A stretch of DNA of 64,000 nt from Bog-159 sp035541265 (lineage in GTDB: Bacteria; Acidobacteriota; Terriglobia; Bryobacterales; Bryobacteraceae), in contig DATKNQ010000056.1 in assembly GCA_035541265.1 (NCBI GenBank), positions 1 through 64,000 on the forward strand, given 5' to 3'. Position numbers and translations under genes: made by a program. The notes beneath the pieces were generated by a model. The model was given only the letters and a program-made list of their open reading frames with translations, ran no database searches and was not told the DNA's origin. The number at the start of each line of letters is the position of its first letter. The stretch's first letter is position 1. This document shows, piece after piece, positions 52,661 through 61,010 of this stretch.

Positions 52661-53377
52661 TCAGTCAAACGCCGACTCTACCTTCCATTCCCTCCAGACA
52701 TTGCCCACAAGATCGATTCCGGGCTTCAAGGTTGGCTTGCCTGGCCGCCAACCGGATGGCGTGGTTTGGGCGCCCTGGGATTCGCGGACTAACTGAAACG
52801 CCTGAATCTGCCGAATCGATTCCGCGACGTTGCGGCCTACCGGCGGCGTCAGAACTTCGTAAGCCTGGATGATGCCATCCGGGTCGATGAGGAAGCGCCC
52901 CCGCGTCTCCACACCGGCTTCTTCGTCATAAACGCCGTACACGCCGCCCACTTTACCGCCAGCGTCCGACAGCATCGGGAAGGGAACCCCTCCCGCCACC
53001 ATCTTGCAAAGCTCTTGATCGTTCCACATCTTGTGAACGAACATGCTGTCGACACTCACGGACAAGACTTCTACGCCGAGTTGCTGGAACTCGGAATATT
53101 TCCCGGCGACCGCCGAGAGCTCGGTGCTTCAAACGAAGGTAAAATCTCCTGGGTAGAAACAAAGCAGTACCCATTTACCGAGATATTCGGAGAGCTTGAG
53201 ATTAATGAACTTGCCCTGATGATATCCCGGCGCCGTGAAATCCGGAGCCTTCCTTCCAATCAGGATCACTTTCGATTCCTCCTTCGTTTCTTGCTGATAT
53301 GCATTCTCGTCCCGCGGCGCCTTAGCGACCGTACTGCCGGTCGGCCGGGCACAACCGGGTTTCAATTCGTCCGACAT
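52661..53377 (-). CDS. prxU: selenocysteine-containing peroxiredoxin (Sec at codon 83)
   Basis: One 238-residue frame read through UGA at 53131-53129. It is an AhpC/TSA peroxiredoxin: I-G-R-K-A-P-D-F, then Y-P-G-D-F-T-F-V-[Sec]-S-T-E-L-S-A-V-A, where ordinary members have F-V-C-P-T-E. The activating Arg is in E-T-R-G-R-F-L-I-D-P-D-G. The usual C-terminal resolving-Cys block is replaced (G-N-V-W-R-E-W), so it looks like a 1-Sec type. A SECIS-like hairpin with loop GGUC lies at 53117-53102. The UGA-to-Sec peroxiredoxin PrxU is an established type. It removes peroxides; a SCATTERED Cys near Q-E-L-C-K may resolve. Confidence 0.9.
53102..53117 (-). promoter_or_regulatory. SECIS-like hairpin with GGUC loop
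   Basis: On the mRNA strand CUCGGC (53117-53112) pairs with GCCGGG (53107-53102), six pairs including one G-U, closing the loop GGUC. It begins 12 bases after the UGA. The loop resembles the GGUC loop of the E. coli formate dehydrogenase SECIS. Confidence 0.78.
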
Positions 53378-53428
53378 GACTCCCTCGCGTGGCCGGTTTT
53401 CGAGCTACTAGAGAGTAACTACACCTAC

Positions 53429-53434
53429 ATTATA
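53429..53434 (-). promoter_or_regulatory. -10 box of the selenoperoxiredoxin promoter
   Basis: TATAAT on the minus strand, about 52 bases before the ATG at 53377. No good -35 hexamer; that position is covered by the dyad at 53452-53470. Confidence 0.5.
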
Positions 53435-53451
53435 GTCACATTGGTCTAGAT

Positions 53452-53470
53452 TGGATGCACATCACATCTA
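53452..53470. promoter_or_regulatory. 19-bp dyad operator, copy B
   Basis: TGGATG-N7-CATCTA. It overlaps the place where the -35 contact of the prxU promoter would be. Right arm identical to copies A and C. Confidence 0.6.
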
Positions 53471-53522
53471 TTTTACGGCCGCACTGTCCGCAACCGTCCC
53501 GAGGGCAGGCGTAGAGGCCGGG

Positions 53523-53930
53523 TCAAAACCTCGGAACCGCGCAAGGCAGAACCGGCTTCCCCGCCACGGCATCTTTGACGGCCGAGGCCAGATCGAGGTC
53601 CGCTGCGTCTTTGATGACATAGCCCCGCACACCGGCATCGAAGGCTTTCTGGATGCAACTCTCCTGCGTGTTCGTACTCAGGATCAACACGGCTATTTCG
53701 GGATTCCACGCCAGCATGCGCCGGGCAGCCTGTATGCCGTCCATTACCGGCATTGACACGTCCATCACCACAACATCAGGATGGAGGTTCTCCGCCAGTT
53801 CCACGCCTTCGGCGCCATTGGCGGCCTCGCCGACCACGCGGAGATCGGGATCATCATCGAGAGTCCGCCGCAGTTCCCTGCGCAGGAGCGCGTGGTCCTC
53901 GACCAGCAACACTGAAACAGGCTTCCTCAC
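53523..53930 (-). CDS. receiver-only NarL-type response regulator
   Basis: A 135-residue CheY-like domain of the NarL branch. Acidic pair V-E-D-H, phospho-acceptor D-V-V-V-M-D-V-S-M-P, switch Thr/Ser L-I-L-S-T and Lys in G-Y-V-I-K-D. After G-K-P-V-L-P-C it stops, where NarL proteins have a LuxR helix-turn-helix. It may act by protein contact or be truncated. GTG 53930 is chosen because AAGGGG lies five bases upstream. It lies upstream of prxU on the same strand, with the prxU dyad between them. Confidence 0.8.
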   Translation of the reverse strand: MRKPVSVLLVEDHALLRRELRRTLDDDPDLRVVGEAANGAEGVELAENLHPDVVVMDVSMPVMDGIQAARRMLAWNPEIAVLILSTNTQESCIQKAFDAGVRGYVIKDAADLDLASAVKDAVAGKPVLPCAVPRF

Positions 53931-54035
53931 CGCGACCCCTTTAAGGTACCGGCGCAAAACGGGGCGTCCCGCGCCGCTTGAGCCTGCGGAGTTCCGATCC
54001 TTTACGGCGGCGCGGGAAGACGCGCCCATTTGCGC

Positions 54036-54064
54036 TTGACACTGCATCGGTGCTGTGTCAATAT
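54036..54064 (+). promoter_or_regulatory. promoter of the RidA gene
   Basis: TTGACA (54036-54041), 17 bases, CAATAT (54059-54064); AATATA one base later is an alternative -10. Confidence 0.6.
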
Positions 54065-54082
54065 AGATGCACTATACATCTA
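54064..54082. promoter_or_regulatory. 19-bp dyad operator, copy C
   Basis: TAGATG-N7-CATCTA, a perfect 6-7-6 dyad. It begins 28 bases from the first base of TTGACA, exactly as copy A, and covers the -10/+1 region. AAGGAGG follows before the ATG at 54109. Confidence 0.65.
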
Positions 54083-54108
54083 GAGGCTAGTTTTGTCAAG
54101 GAGGTTTC

Positions 54109-54600
54109 ATGTTGGCCGTCACCGACGTAATTGCCGGCATCAGCCGCGCTACGAGCATCGATAAGAGGCCGGTCAGCGCACCTGAGGTGCTGAACGAGGC
54201 GTTCTGCTATGACAAGCCGAGTTCGTTTTCACGGGGTCTGCGGCTGCAATTCGGCGATACCGTATTGTTATTGATTTCGGGCACCGCCAGCGTGGATGAA
54301 AACGGGCGCTCCGTACACATCGGGGATTTTCGTGCGCAGTGCCGGCGGACATTCCGCAACATCACGAAACTGCTCGAGTCGGAGGGAGCGACGTGGAAGG
54401 ACGTCGTCCGGACGACCTGCTATTTGCGCGACATCGATCGCGATTACGCGGCCTTCAACGAGGAAAGGACGGCGTTCTACGAAGCCCAGGAGTTGGACCC
54501 ACTGCCAGCTTCCACGGGCATTCAGGCGCACCTGTGCCGTCCCGAACTGCTCGTGGAGATCGAGGCTATCGCGGTCTTCCGGCACACCAAAGAGGCGTAG
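54109..54600 (+). CDS. RidA/YjgF-YER057c-UK114 family protein
   Basis: A 163-residue member of the RidA superfamily, whose archetype hydrolyses reactive enamine/imine intermediates. The N-terminal half has F-S-R-G-L-R-L-Q-F-G-D-T-V-L-L-L-I-S-G-T-A-S-V-D, the core A-Q-C-R-R-T-F-R-N-I-T-K-L-L-E-S-E-G-A, V-V-R-T-T-C-Y-L-R-D, and it ends P-A-S-T-G-I-Q-A-H-L-C-R-P-E-L-L-V-E-I-E-A-I-A. The Arg of archetype RidA (C-R-P-E instead of S-R-x-x) is near the expected place. It is about 35 residues longer than RidA at the N-terminus. An operator-controlled promoter sits upstream. Confidence 0.85.
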   Translation: MLAVTDVIAGISRATSIDKRPVSAPEVLNEAFCYDKPSSFSRGLRLQFGDTVLLLISGTASVDENGRSVHIGDFRAQCRRTFRNITKLLESEGATWKDVVRTTCYLRDIDRDYAAFNEERTAFYEAQELDPLPASTGIQAHLCRPELLVEIEAIAVFRHTKEA

Positions 54601-54639
54601 GCGCCGTCCCGCCTCGGAACATCGTCACGGGGAGGCCGA

Positions 54640-56493
54640 ATGCGGCATCTCGATCTGTGCGCGGCCCTGGTGCTTCCGTGGCTATTGGGGAGGCCAGCCG
54701 CTGCGATCCCGGCGCAGCCGTGGGATATTGTCTTCACTCAAATCCCCAGCGCGGTGACATCAAGAACGGCGCCGCGAGCCGAAGGCATGCGGCGCGGCAA
54801 TTACGGCGAGGGCGGCCGCTTGGTGCTGCTCAGGCGGGATGGCTCTCAGCATGTGTTGACGCCGCAGTTTAACAGCGCCGCCGATCCGGCGGTGTCTTTT
54901 GACGGCAGGCGCATCCTGTTTGCCGGTAAGAAGAGCGCCGCCAGCCATTGGAACATTTACGAGATGAATGCGGACGGATCCGGTCTGCGCCGGATCACGC
55001 ATGACTTAGGAGACTGCCGCGCGCCGATCTATCAGCCGCCAATCTTCTATCTTGACGATCCAGGACCGATGCCGCAGATCGCCTTCGTCAGCAATGCGCC
55101 GGCCGCTTCTGCGGAATACGGCGGCGCGGCTGTGACGTCGGTCTATTCGGCGCGGATGGACGGCTCCGGGGTGCGCCGCCTGACCTACAATCCTTCGGGC
55201 GCCTTCGACCCGGCCATGCTGCCCGACGGCAGGATGCTGTTCTCCGGCTGGGAGCGCGACGACGCGAGCCACGGAATGCTGGGACGGATTGAGCTGCTCG
55301 CGACCAACATCGACGGTACCGACTACGCGACGTTCTCCGGAAGCCAGGGCCGGCGCGTCAAACATATGGCCTGCGTGACCGCCAAGCGGCTGGTCATATT
55401 TGTGGACGCAAGCGCCGTGGCATGGGACGGCGCCGGGCCTCTGGCCGTGATCGATCTGCGCCGCAACCTGCAGTCCTACCGGCGGCTCGACCTGCCGGCG
55501 GCTTACTTGTACTACTCTCCGTCCGCGCTGCCGGATGGCACGGTGCTGGTCTCGCGCCGGCCGGTCAAGGGCGGTGGAACGCTCCGCATCGTGCGCCTCG
55601 ATCCGGAGACGGGTAAGATCGATCCGGTCCTCGCCGATCCGGGGATGCACGACGTCGAGGCGCAAGCATTGGTGGCGCGGGCGGTGCCGGATGGACGTTC
55701 GTCGGTAGTCGACGAGAAACAGGAGTGGGCCAAGCTGTACTGCCTGAACCTGTACGAGACCGACCTGGACTCACAACTCTGGCCGCGAGGCCTGGTGAAG
55801 CGCATTCGAGTACTGGAAGGCCTGCCACGCGCGGCCAGGAACTGCGCTACGAAAGAGAGCCGGTCTCCGCTTTTACAGAAACGATTCCTGGGCGAAGTTG
55901 ACGTGGACGAAGACGGCTCCTTTCATCTGCAGATTCCCCCGAATCTGCCGGTGCAAATCCAGGCCCTGGACGAGAACGGCATGGCGCTGCGGTCGAGCGC
56001 GTGGATGTGGGTAAAGAACAAAGAACAGCGCGGCTGCATCGGCTGTCACGAGGACGGCGAACGCACGCCGGAGAACGTCATGGCCAGCGCGCTCACGCGG
56101 CCCGCGGCGATGCTCATGCTTCCGCCCGAGCGGCGGCGAACGGTGGACTTCGAGCGCGACGTCGCACCGGTACTGCGGCAGAAGTGCGCTACCGCCGCTT
56201 GCCATGGCGGGACAGCGCGTCCGAAGCTCACCGGCACAGGCGAGCGCTTCAGCGTGGCATACGAATCGCTGATGGCGAAAGATCCCCAGACGGACGTGTT
56301 CCGCTACGTAACTCCGGGCATCGCGCGGACCAGCCCGCTGGTGTGGGCCATCTTCGGCCGGAACACTTCGCAGCCGTGGGACCATCCGTGGCGCGGCGGG
56401 GAGCCGGGCAGCATGCCGCCGGCCGGCGCCGTTCGGCTGACTGCTGCCGAAAAGCGCGTAATTATCGAATGGATCGATCTGGGGGCACGATGA
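54640..56493 (+). CDS. exported HzsA-related haem protein with PD40/TolB-type propeller
   Basis: A 617-residue exported protein (signal peptide ends near P-A-A-A-I-P-A). Residues 60-360 form a TolB/PD40-like propeller with D-P-A-V-S-F-D-G-R-R-I-L-F-A-G, N-I-Y-E-M-N-A-D-G-S-G and the like. The middle holds V-D-E-D-G-S-F-H-L-Q-I-P-P-N-L-P-V-Q-I-Q-A-L-D, as in the hydrazine synthase alpha middle domain. Two haem-like sites follow: C-I-G-C-H (about residue 466) and C-A-T-A-A-C-H, a C-x4-C-H (about residue 516). This is the HzsA-related plan, but no hydrazine synthase partners are seen. It begins a coupled operon. Confidence 0.82.
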   Translation: MRHLDLCAALVLPWLLGRPAAAIPAQPWDIVFTQIPSAVTSRTAPRAEGMRRGNYGEGGRLVLLRRDGSQHVLTPQFNSAADPAVSFDGRRILFAGKKSAASHWNIYEMNADGSGLRRITHDLGDCRAPIYQPPIFYLDDPGPMPQIAFVSNAPAASAEYGGAAVTSVYSARMDGSGVRRLTYNPSGAFDPAMLPDGRMLFSGWERDDASHGMLGRIELLATNIDGTDYATFSGSQGRRVKHMACVTAKRLVIFVDASAVAWDGAGPLAVIDLRRNLQSYRRLDLPAAYLYYSPSALPDGTVLVSRRPVKGGGTLRIVRLDPETGKIDPVLADPGMHDVEAQALVARAVPDGRSSVVDEKQEWAKLYCLNLYETDLDSQLWPRGLVKRIRVLEGLPRAARNCATKESRSPLLQKRFLGEVDVDEDGSFHLQIPPNLPVQIQALDENGMALRSSAWMWVKNKEQRGCIGCHEDGERTPENVMASALTRPAAMLMLPPERRRTVDFERDVAPVLRQKCATAACHGGTARPKLTGTGERFSVAYESLMAKDPQTDVFRYVTPGIARTSPLVWAIFGRNTSQPWDHPWRGGEPGSMPPAGAVRLTAAEKRVIIEWIDLGAR

Positions 56494-58154
56494 AAATACT
56501 CCTGGCACTCTTGCTGGCGGCCGGCGCCGTGCTTGTCTATAGCGCGCAACGGCCCGAGCTTCCGGTCTTCACGGACATTACCAACGAGTCGGGAATCACT
56601 TTCAAGCATAGCTACGGCGATCATCACCTGGACAACATCGTGGAAGGCACGGGCGCCGGCGTGTGCATCTTCGACTATGACAATGACGGTCTGCCCGATA
56701 TCTATTTCGTGACCGGCACGTGGACTCAAGGCGTCAGCGACAACGAAGGCCGGGACCTGCGCGGCAAGCTTTCCAACCGGCTCTACAAGAACCTCGGAAA
56801 CGGCCATTTCGTGGACGTCACAGAGAAAGCCGGAGTGGGCGGCGAGGGCATCTTCAGCACGGGCTGCTCGGCGGCGGATTACGACAATGACGGTTACGTG
56901 GATCTGTACGTTCTGAATTACGGCCGGAATATTCTGTATCACAACAACGGCAACGGCACCTTCACCGACGTCACCGAGAAGTCCGGCATGGCGAACAACC
57001 GCTGGAGCCTGTCCACCGTATGGCTCGACTACAACAATGACGGATGGCTGGATGCTTACGTCTGCAACTACCTCCAATACGACGAAGGCAAGTTCCGCGA
57101 TTTCTACGCCGCCGACGGCTATCCCGGCCCGCTCAGTTACAACGGGCAGCCCAATATCCTATACCGCAACAACGGCGATGGCACCTTCACGGATGTGACC
57201 AAAGAGGCCGGCCTGTGGAAGCCGGGCGGCCGTTGTATGAGCGCCAGCGCGGCTGATTTCAGCAATCACGGACTCATGGATATCTGGTCGTCAAACGACG
57301 CCATGGAGTCGTACTACTTCGAGAACACAGGCAAGGGCACCTTTGTCGAGAAGGCTCTCGAAATGAACATGGCCTATGGCGAAAACGGCCAGGGTGTCTC
57401 TTCGATGGGCCCCTTTCCAGGGGACGTCAACCGGGATGGATGGATGGATGTCTTCGTGCCCAACCTGAATTACTGCATCTTGTTTATCAATACGGGAAAA
57501 GACGGCTTCGCGGACCGCACGCTGCAGGCCGGGTTGTCCCAGGTGATGGGCCAATACGTGGGCTGGGCGGGCATCATTCTGGACTACGACAACGATGGCT
57601 GGCTGGATATCTTCACCACCCACGGCGACGCGCATCACGAGTTCGTCCAGGAAGATACGCTGATGCGCAACCGGGGTAACGGCACATTCGAAGATGTGTC
57701 GCGCCAGTCGGGGCCATACTTCTTCGAGAAATACGTCGGGCGGGGCGCGGCATGGGCCGATCTGGATAACGACGGCGATATCGACCTGGTGATCGTGAAC
57801 CTCAATGACTCGCCGCGCATCCTGCGCAACGACGGCGGCAACCGGAATCATTGGCTGACGGTGGAGCCGCTGCTGAAATTCCCGACCGGATCGCGGTTGG
57901 CCATCGGCGCGCGCGTGACCGTGACCACCGGTTCGCTGAAGCAGATTGAAGATGTCAACCCGGTGCGCGGTTTCCTCTCAACGGGCGACGGCCGCGTCCA
58001 TTTCGGCCTGGCGCAAGCGGAACATGCGGATGTGGAGATTCGCTGGCCGGATGGAAAAATCGACAAGTTCCCGGCGGTCAAGGCCAACCAATTCGTGAAG
58101 TACGTGCATGAGGCGAAAGCCGCCGCACCAAGGACGAACGGAGTGAAGCCATGA
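56490..58154 (+). CDS. CRTAC1-type FG-GAP/VCBS propeller with ASPIC/UnbV domain
   Basis: A 554-residue exported protein (signal M-K-I-L-L-A-L-L-L-A-A-G-A-V-L-V). Seven calcium-binding-type blades carry D-Y-D-N-D-G, for example I-F-D-Y-D-N-D-G-L-P-D-I-Y-F and L-D-N-D-G-D-I-D-L. N-N-G-N-G-T-F-T-D-V-T-E-K-S-G occurs repeatedly. The C-terminal ASPIC/UnbV domain has N-H-W-L-T-V, V-N-P-V-R-G-F-L-S-T and V-E-I-R-W-P-D-G. The role is unknown, and binding or extracellular scaffolding is likely. The start overlaps the preceding stop (ATGA). Confidence 0.9.
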   Translation: MKILLALLLAAGAVLVYSAQRPELPVFTDITNESGITFKHSYGDHHLDNIVEGTGAGVCIFDYDNDGLPDIYFVTGTWTQGVSDNEGRDLRGKLSNRLYKNLGNGHFVDVTEKAGVGGEGIFSTGCSAADYDNDGYVDLYVLNYGRNILYHNNGNGTFTDVTEKSGMANNRWSLSTVWLDYNNDGWLDAYVCNYLQYDEGKFRDFYAADGYPGPLSYNGQPNILYRNNGDGTFTDVTKEAGLWKPGGRCMSASAADFSNHGLMDIWSSNDAMESYYFENTGKGTFVEKALEMNMAYGENGQGVSSMGPFPGDVNRDGWMDVFVPNLNYCILFINTGKDGFADRTLQAGLSQVMGQYVGWAGIILDYDNDGWLDIFTTHGDAHHEFVQEDTLMRNRGNGTFEDVSRQSGPYFFEKYVGRGAAWADLDNDGDIDLVIVNLNDSPRILRNDGGNRNHWLTVEPLLKFPTGSRLAIGARVTVTTGSLKQIEDVNPVRGFLSTGDGRVHFGLAQAEHADVEIRWPDGKIDKFPAVKANQFVKYVHEAKAAAPRTNGVKP

Positions 58155-60997
58155 AGAGCGCAAGGAGACGCATTCCTGCCGGGGCCGCATGCGCTGCGCT
58201 CGTCGCTCTGGCGAGCGTGTACGGCGCCCCCAAAGAGCCAGTCTATGTGGGGGCGCGGGCCTGCGGTGCTTGTCACGCGGGGAGAGGCATGGGCAACCAG
58301 TACGCGTTGTGGCTGCACTCGAAGCACGGCGGCGCGTACGCGGCGCTGGCGCGGCCCGAATCCAAGCAGATCGTGGAGCTCAGCGGATTGCGGCAGCCGC
58401 CGCAAGAGGCGCCCATCTGCCTGGGCTGCCACGCGACAGCCTACAACGCGGAAGCTTGGCAGAAGGACGATGGCTTCCGCACCGAAGACGGCGTGCAATG
58501 CGAGGCCTGCCACGGTCCGGGCAGCGAGTACATGAGCGAAGCCGTGATGCGCGATCCGCAGGCCGCCATGCAAGCCGGGCTGCGCATGCCCGATGAACGC
58601 TTCTGCATGGGATGCCACATCGAAAAGGGATCGCACGTCGCGGTGTTGCAGTCGCCCCAGGTGGATGTGAAGAAAGCGCTGGTCCAGATCGCCCATCCGC
58701 TGCCCAAGACCGGCCGGGAGGCGGGAAAGATCCCCAGCTTTCCGCCGGCGGCCAGCACCGCGGGCCACAAATACGTGGGCGCGGCGCAATGCGGAACTTG
58801 CCACAAAGGCGAGAGGATGGGCCATCAGTACAGCGTCTGGCGGACGGGTCCGCACGCGCGTGCCTGGAGCGTGCTTGCCACGAAAGCGGGGTACGAGCAG
58901 GCGGCCAAGAAAGGTATCACGGGCGATCCGCAAAGCGCGCCGGAATGCCTGAAGTGTCACAGTACCGCGTTCGGCGCCGCGCACACGGCCTCATCCACCG
59001 TGGATGAAGGCGTGACCTGCGAAGCGTGCCACGGCCCGGGCAGCGATTATATGTTCGACGCCGTCATGCGCGACAAGCGTGGCGCAATGCTCGCCGGGCT
59101 GAAAATGCCTGGGCCGGAAACCTGTATCGGCTGCCATGGCGATCAGTTCGATGTGGCGGCAGGCATGAAGGCGATCGCCCACCCTTCTAAGCCGGTAGTA
59201 GCGAATGCCGACCCTGAAGGGCGATACAAGAATCCGCTGAACATGGCGCTGCGGCCGGGGGCCGATGAACTCTGGGTAACCTGCGAAGCCGCGGATTCCG
59301 TGATGGTGGTGGACACCGCCACTCGCAAGCCCGTGGCCGAAGTGCCCACCGGTGGCATGCCGGTCGGTATCGCGTTCACGCCGAACGGGAAGTTGGCGTT
59401 TGTCACGAACCTCCACGACGACACAGTTTCCGTGATCGATGCCGCGGCACGCAAAGTCGTGAAGACCCTCGAGGTGGGTAATGAACCGCATGGCGTGCTC
59501 ACGGACCGCCAGGGAAAGTATCTTTACGTGGCGAACACCACGTCCGGAGACATCACGGTCTTCGATGTTGCGTCGCTGAGCTACGTGAAAGTGCTGAGCG
59601 CCAGCCGCGGACCGTGGTCGATGGCGCTCTCGCCGGATGGGGCGACGCTGCTGGTCACAAACATGCTTTCGCGCTTCGCGCCGCTGCGCACGCCCTTCGT
59701 TTCCGAGGTGACCTCGATCGAAACCGACGATGCGGAAGTGGCCGACCGCCAGGTGGTGGCGGACGCCAACCTCATGATGGGCGTGGCTTGGCATCCTGGC
59801 GGTGACTTCGCGCTGGCCACGCTGAATCGCACCAAGAGCCTGGTGCCGATGACCAGGCTGCTGCAGGGCTGGACCATCACCAACGGACTGGCGGTCATTT
59901 GGAAAGATGGCACCGTGGACCAGGTCCTGCTCGACGAGCCCAACGAGGGCTTCGCCGATGCCACAGACGTCGCCTGCACGCCAGATGGCCGCTACGCGCT
60001 CGTCACCAGCGCCGGAACCGATCGCGTGGCGGTCGTGGATATTGCCAAGCTCCTGGCGATCCTGCACGGCGCGACCGAGTATCAGCGCCGGCACGTGATC
60101 CCCAATCACCTGGGTTATCCGGCCGAATTCCTCGTGAAGCATATCGCGGTGCGGAACAACCCTCACGGAGTGCTAATTCCGCCCGATGGACGGGTCGCCT
60201 ATGTCGCCAATTCGCTCGACGATTCTCTCAGCGTGATCGATCTCGCAAAGCTCGAAGCCGTGGCGCGCATCGATTTGGGAGGCCCGCCGGAGATCACCAA
60301 GCACCGCTGGGGCGAGCGCCTCTTCCACAGCGCCGATATCACGTTTCGCCATCAGTTCGCGTGCGCGTCGTGCCACCCGGATGGCCACGTCGATGGCATG
60401 ACATACGATATAGAAGCAGACGGCATCGGCATCAGCCCGGTGGACAATCGCACGCTGCGCGGCATTCTGGATACCGCACCGTTCAAGTGGGAAGGCACGA
60501 ATCCGAGCCTGTCCCGGCAATGCGGCGCGCGCTTGTCCGTGTACTTCACACGCCTGTTGCCGTTCACGCCCGGCCAATTGGCGGCACTGGACCTCTACAT
60601 CACGACGATCGAGCGCCCGCCAAATCCGTATCGCAAACTGGGCGCGCCGCTCAATCCCGCGCAGCGCCGGGGGAAAGTCATCTTTGAGCGCACCACGACC
60701 AATGATGGCCGCGTGATCCCGGAAGGGGACCGCTGCATCACCTGTCACTTCCCGCCATATTTCACCGACCGGCACGTGCACAATGTCGGCACGAAGCAGC
60801 CTTTGGATCGTGGGGGCGATTTCGACACTCCGCACCTGAATAACATTTACGACTCCGCTCCGTACCTGCACAACGGGATGGCCGAAAGCCTGGAGGAGAT
60901 CTGGACGGTCTACAACCCGAATGACAGGCACGGCGTAACGAACGATATGACTAAGGATCAGTTGAACGATCTGATCGAGTACCTCAAGACGCTCTAA
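58151..60997 (+). CDS. decahaem cytochrome fused to YVTN propeller and di-haem peroxidase-like tail
   Basis: A 948-residue exported redox protein. After the signal come two similar cytochrome c554-like modules of four haems each: C-G-A-C-H, C-L-G-C-H, C-E-A-C-H, C-M-G-C-H, then C-G-T-C-H, C-L-K-C-H, C-E-A-C-H, C-I-G-C-H (residues 35-320). A YVTN-type propeller follows (M-V-V-D-T-A-T-R-K-P-V-A-E-V-P, V-S-V-I-D-A-A-A-R-K-V-V-K-T-L, repeated). The C-terminal part has two more haem sites, C-A-S-C-H and C-I-T-C-H, and resembles MauG/cytochrome c peroxidase-like proteins. Likely an electron conduit in the envelope. Confidence 0.9.
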   Translation: MKSARRRIPAGAACAALVALASVYGAPKEPVYVGARACGACHAGRGMGNQYALWLHSKHGGAYAALARPESKQIVELSGLRQPPQEAPICLGCHATAYNAEAWQKDDGFRTEDGVQCEACHGPGSEYMSEAVMRDPQAAMQAGLRMPDERFCMGCHIEKGSHVAVLQSPQVDVKKALVQIAHPLPKTGREAGKIPSFPPAASTAGHKYVGAAQCGTCHKGERMGHQYSVWRTGPHARAWSVLATKAGYEQAAKKGITGDPQSAPECLKCHSTAFGAAHTASSTVDEGVTCEACHGPGSDYMFDAVMRDKRGAMLAGLKMPGPETCIGCHGDQFDVAAGMKAIAHPSKPVVANADPEGRYKNPLNMALRPGADELWVTCEAADSVMVVDTATRKPVAEVPTGGMPVGIAFTPNGKLAFVTNLHDDTVSVIDAAARKVVKTLEVGNEPHGVLTDRQGKYLYVANTTSGDITVFDVASLSYVKVLSASRGPWSMALSPDGATLLVTNMLSRFAPLRTPFVSEVTSIETDDAEVADRQVVADANLMMGVAWHPGGDFALATLNRTKSLVPMTRLLQGWTITNGLAVIWKDGTVDQVLLDEPNEGFADATDVACTPDGRYALVTSAGTDRVAVVDIAKLLAILHGATEYQRRHVIPNHLGYPAEFLVKHIAVRNNPHGVLIPPDGRVAYVANSLDDSLSVIDLAKLEAVARIDLGGPPEITKHRWGERLFHSADITFRHQFACASCHPDGHVDGMTYDIEADGIGISPVDNRTLRGILDTAPFKWEGTNPSLSRQCGARLSVYFTRLLPFTPGQLAALDLYITTIERPPNPYRKLGAPLNPAQRRGKVIFERTTTNDGRVIPEGDRCITCHFPPYFTDRHVHNVGTKQPLDRGGDFDTPHLNNIYDSAPYLHNGMAESLEEIWTVYNPNDRHGVTNDMTKDQLNDLIEYLKTL

Positions 60998-61010
60998 GGA
61001 GAAGAGACGC

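Noticed and set aside
52661..53065. A separate truncated peroxiredoxin starting at 53065
   Set aside because: It lacks the peroxidatic site and is in frame with 53377-53132 through the UGA.
54640..56493. True hydrazine synthase alpha subunit
   Set aside because: Only the middle domain and haem pattern resemble it; no beta/gamma subunits or anammox genes are present.
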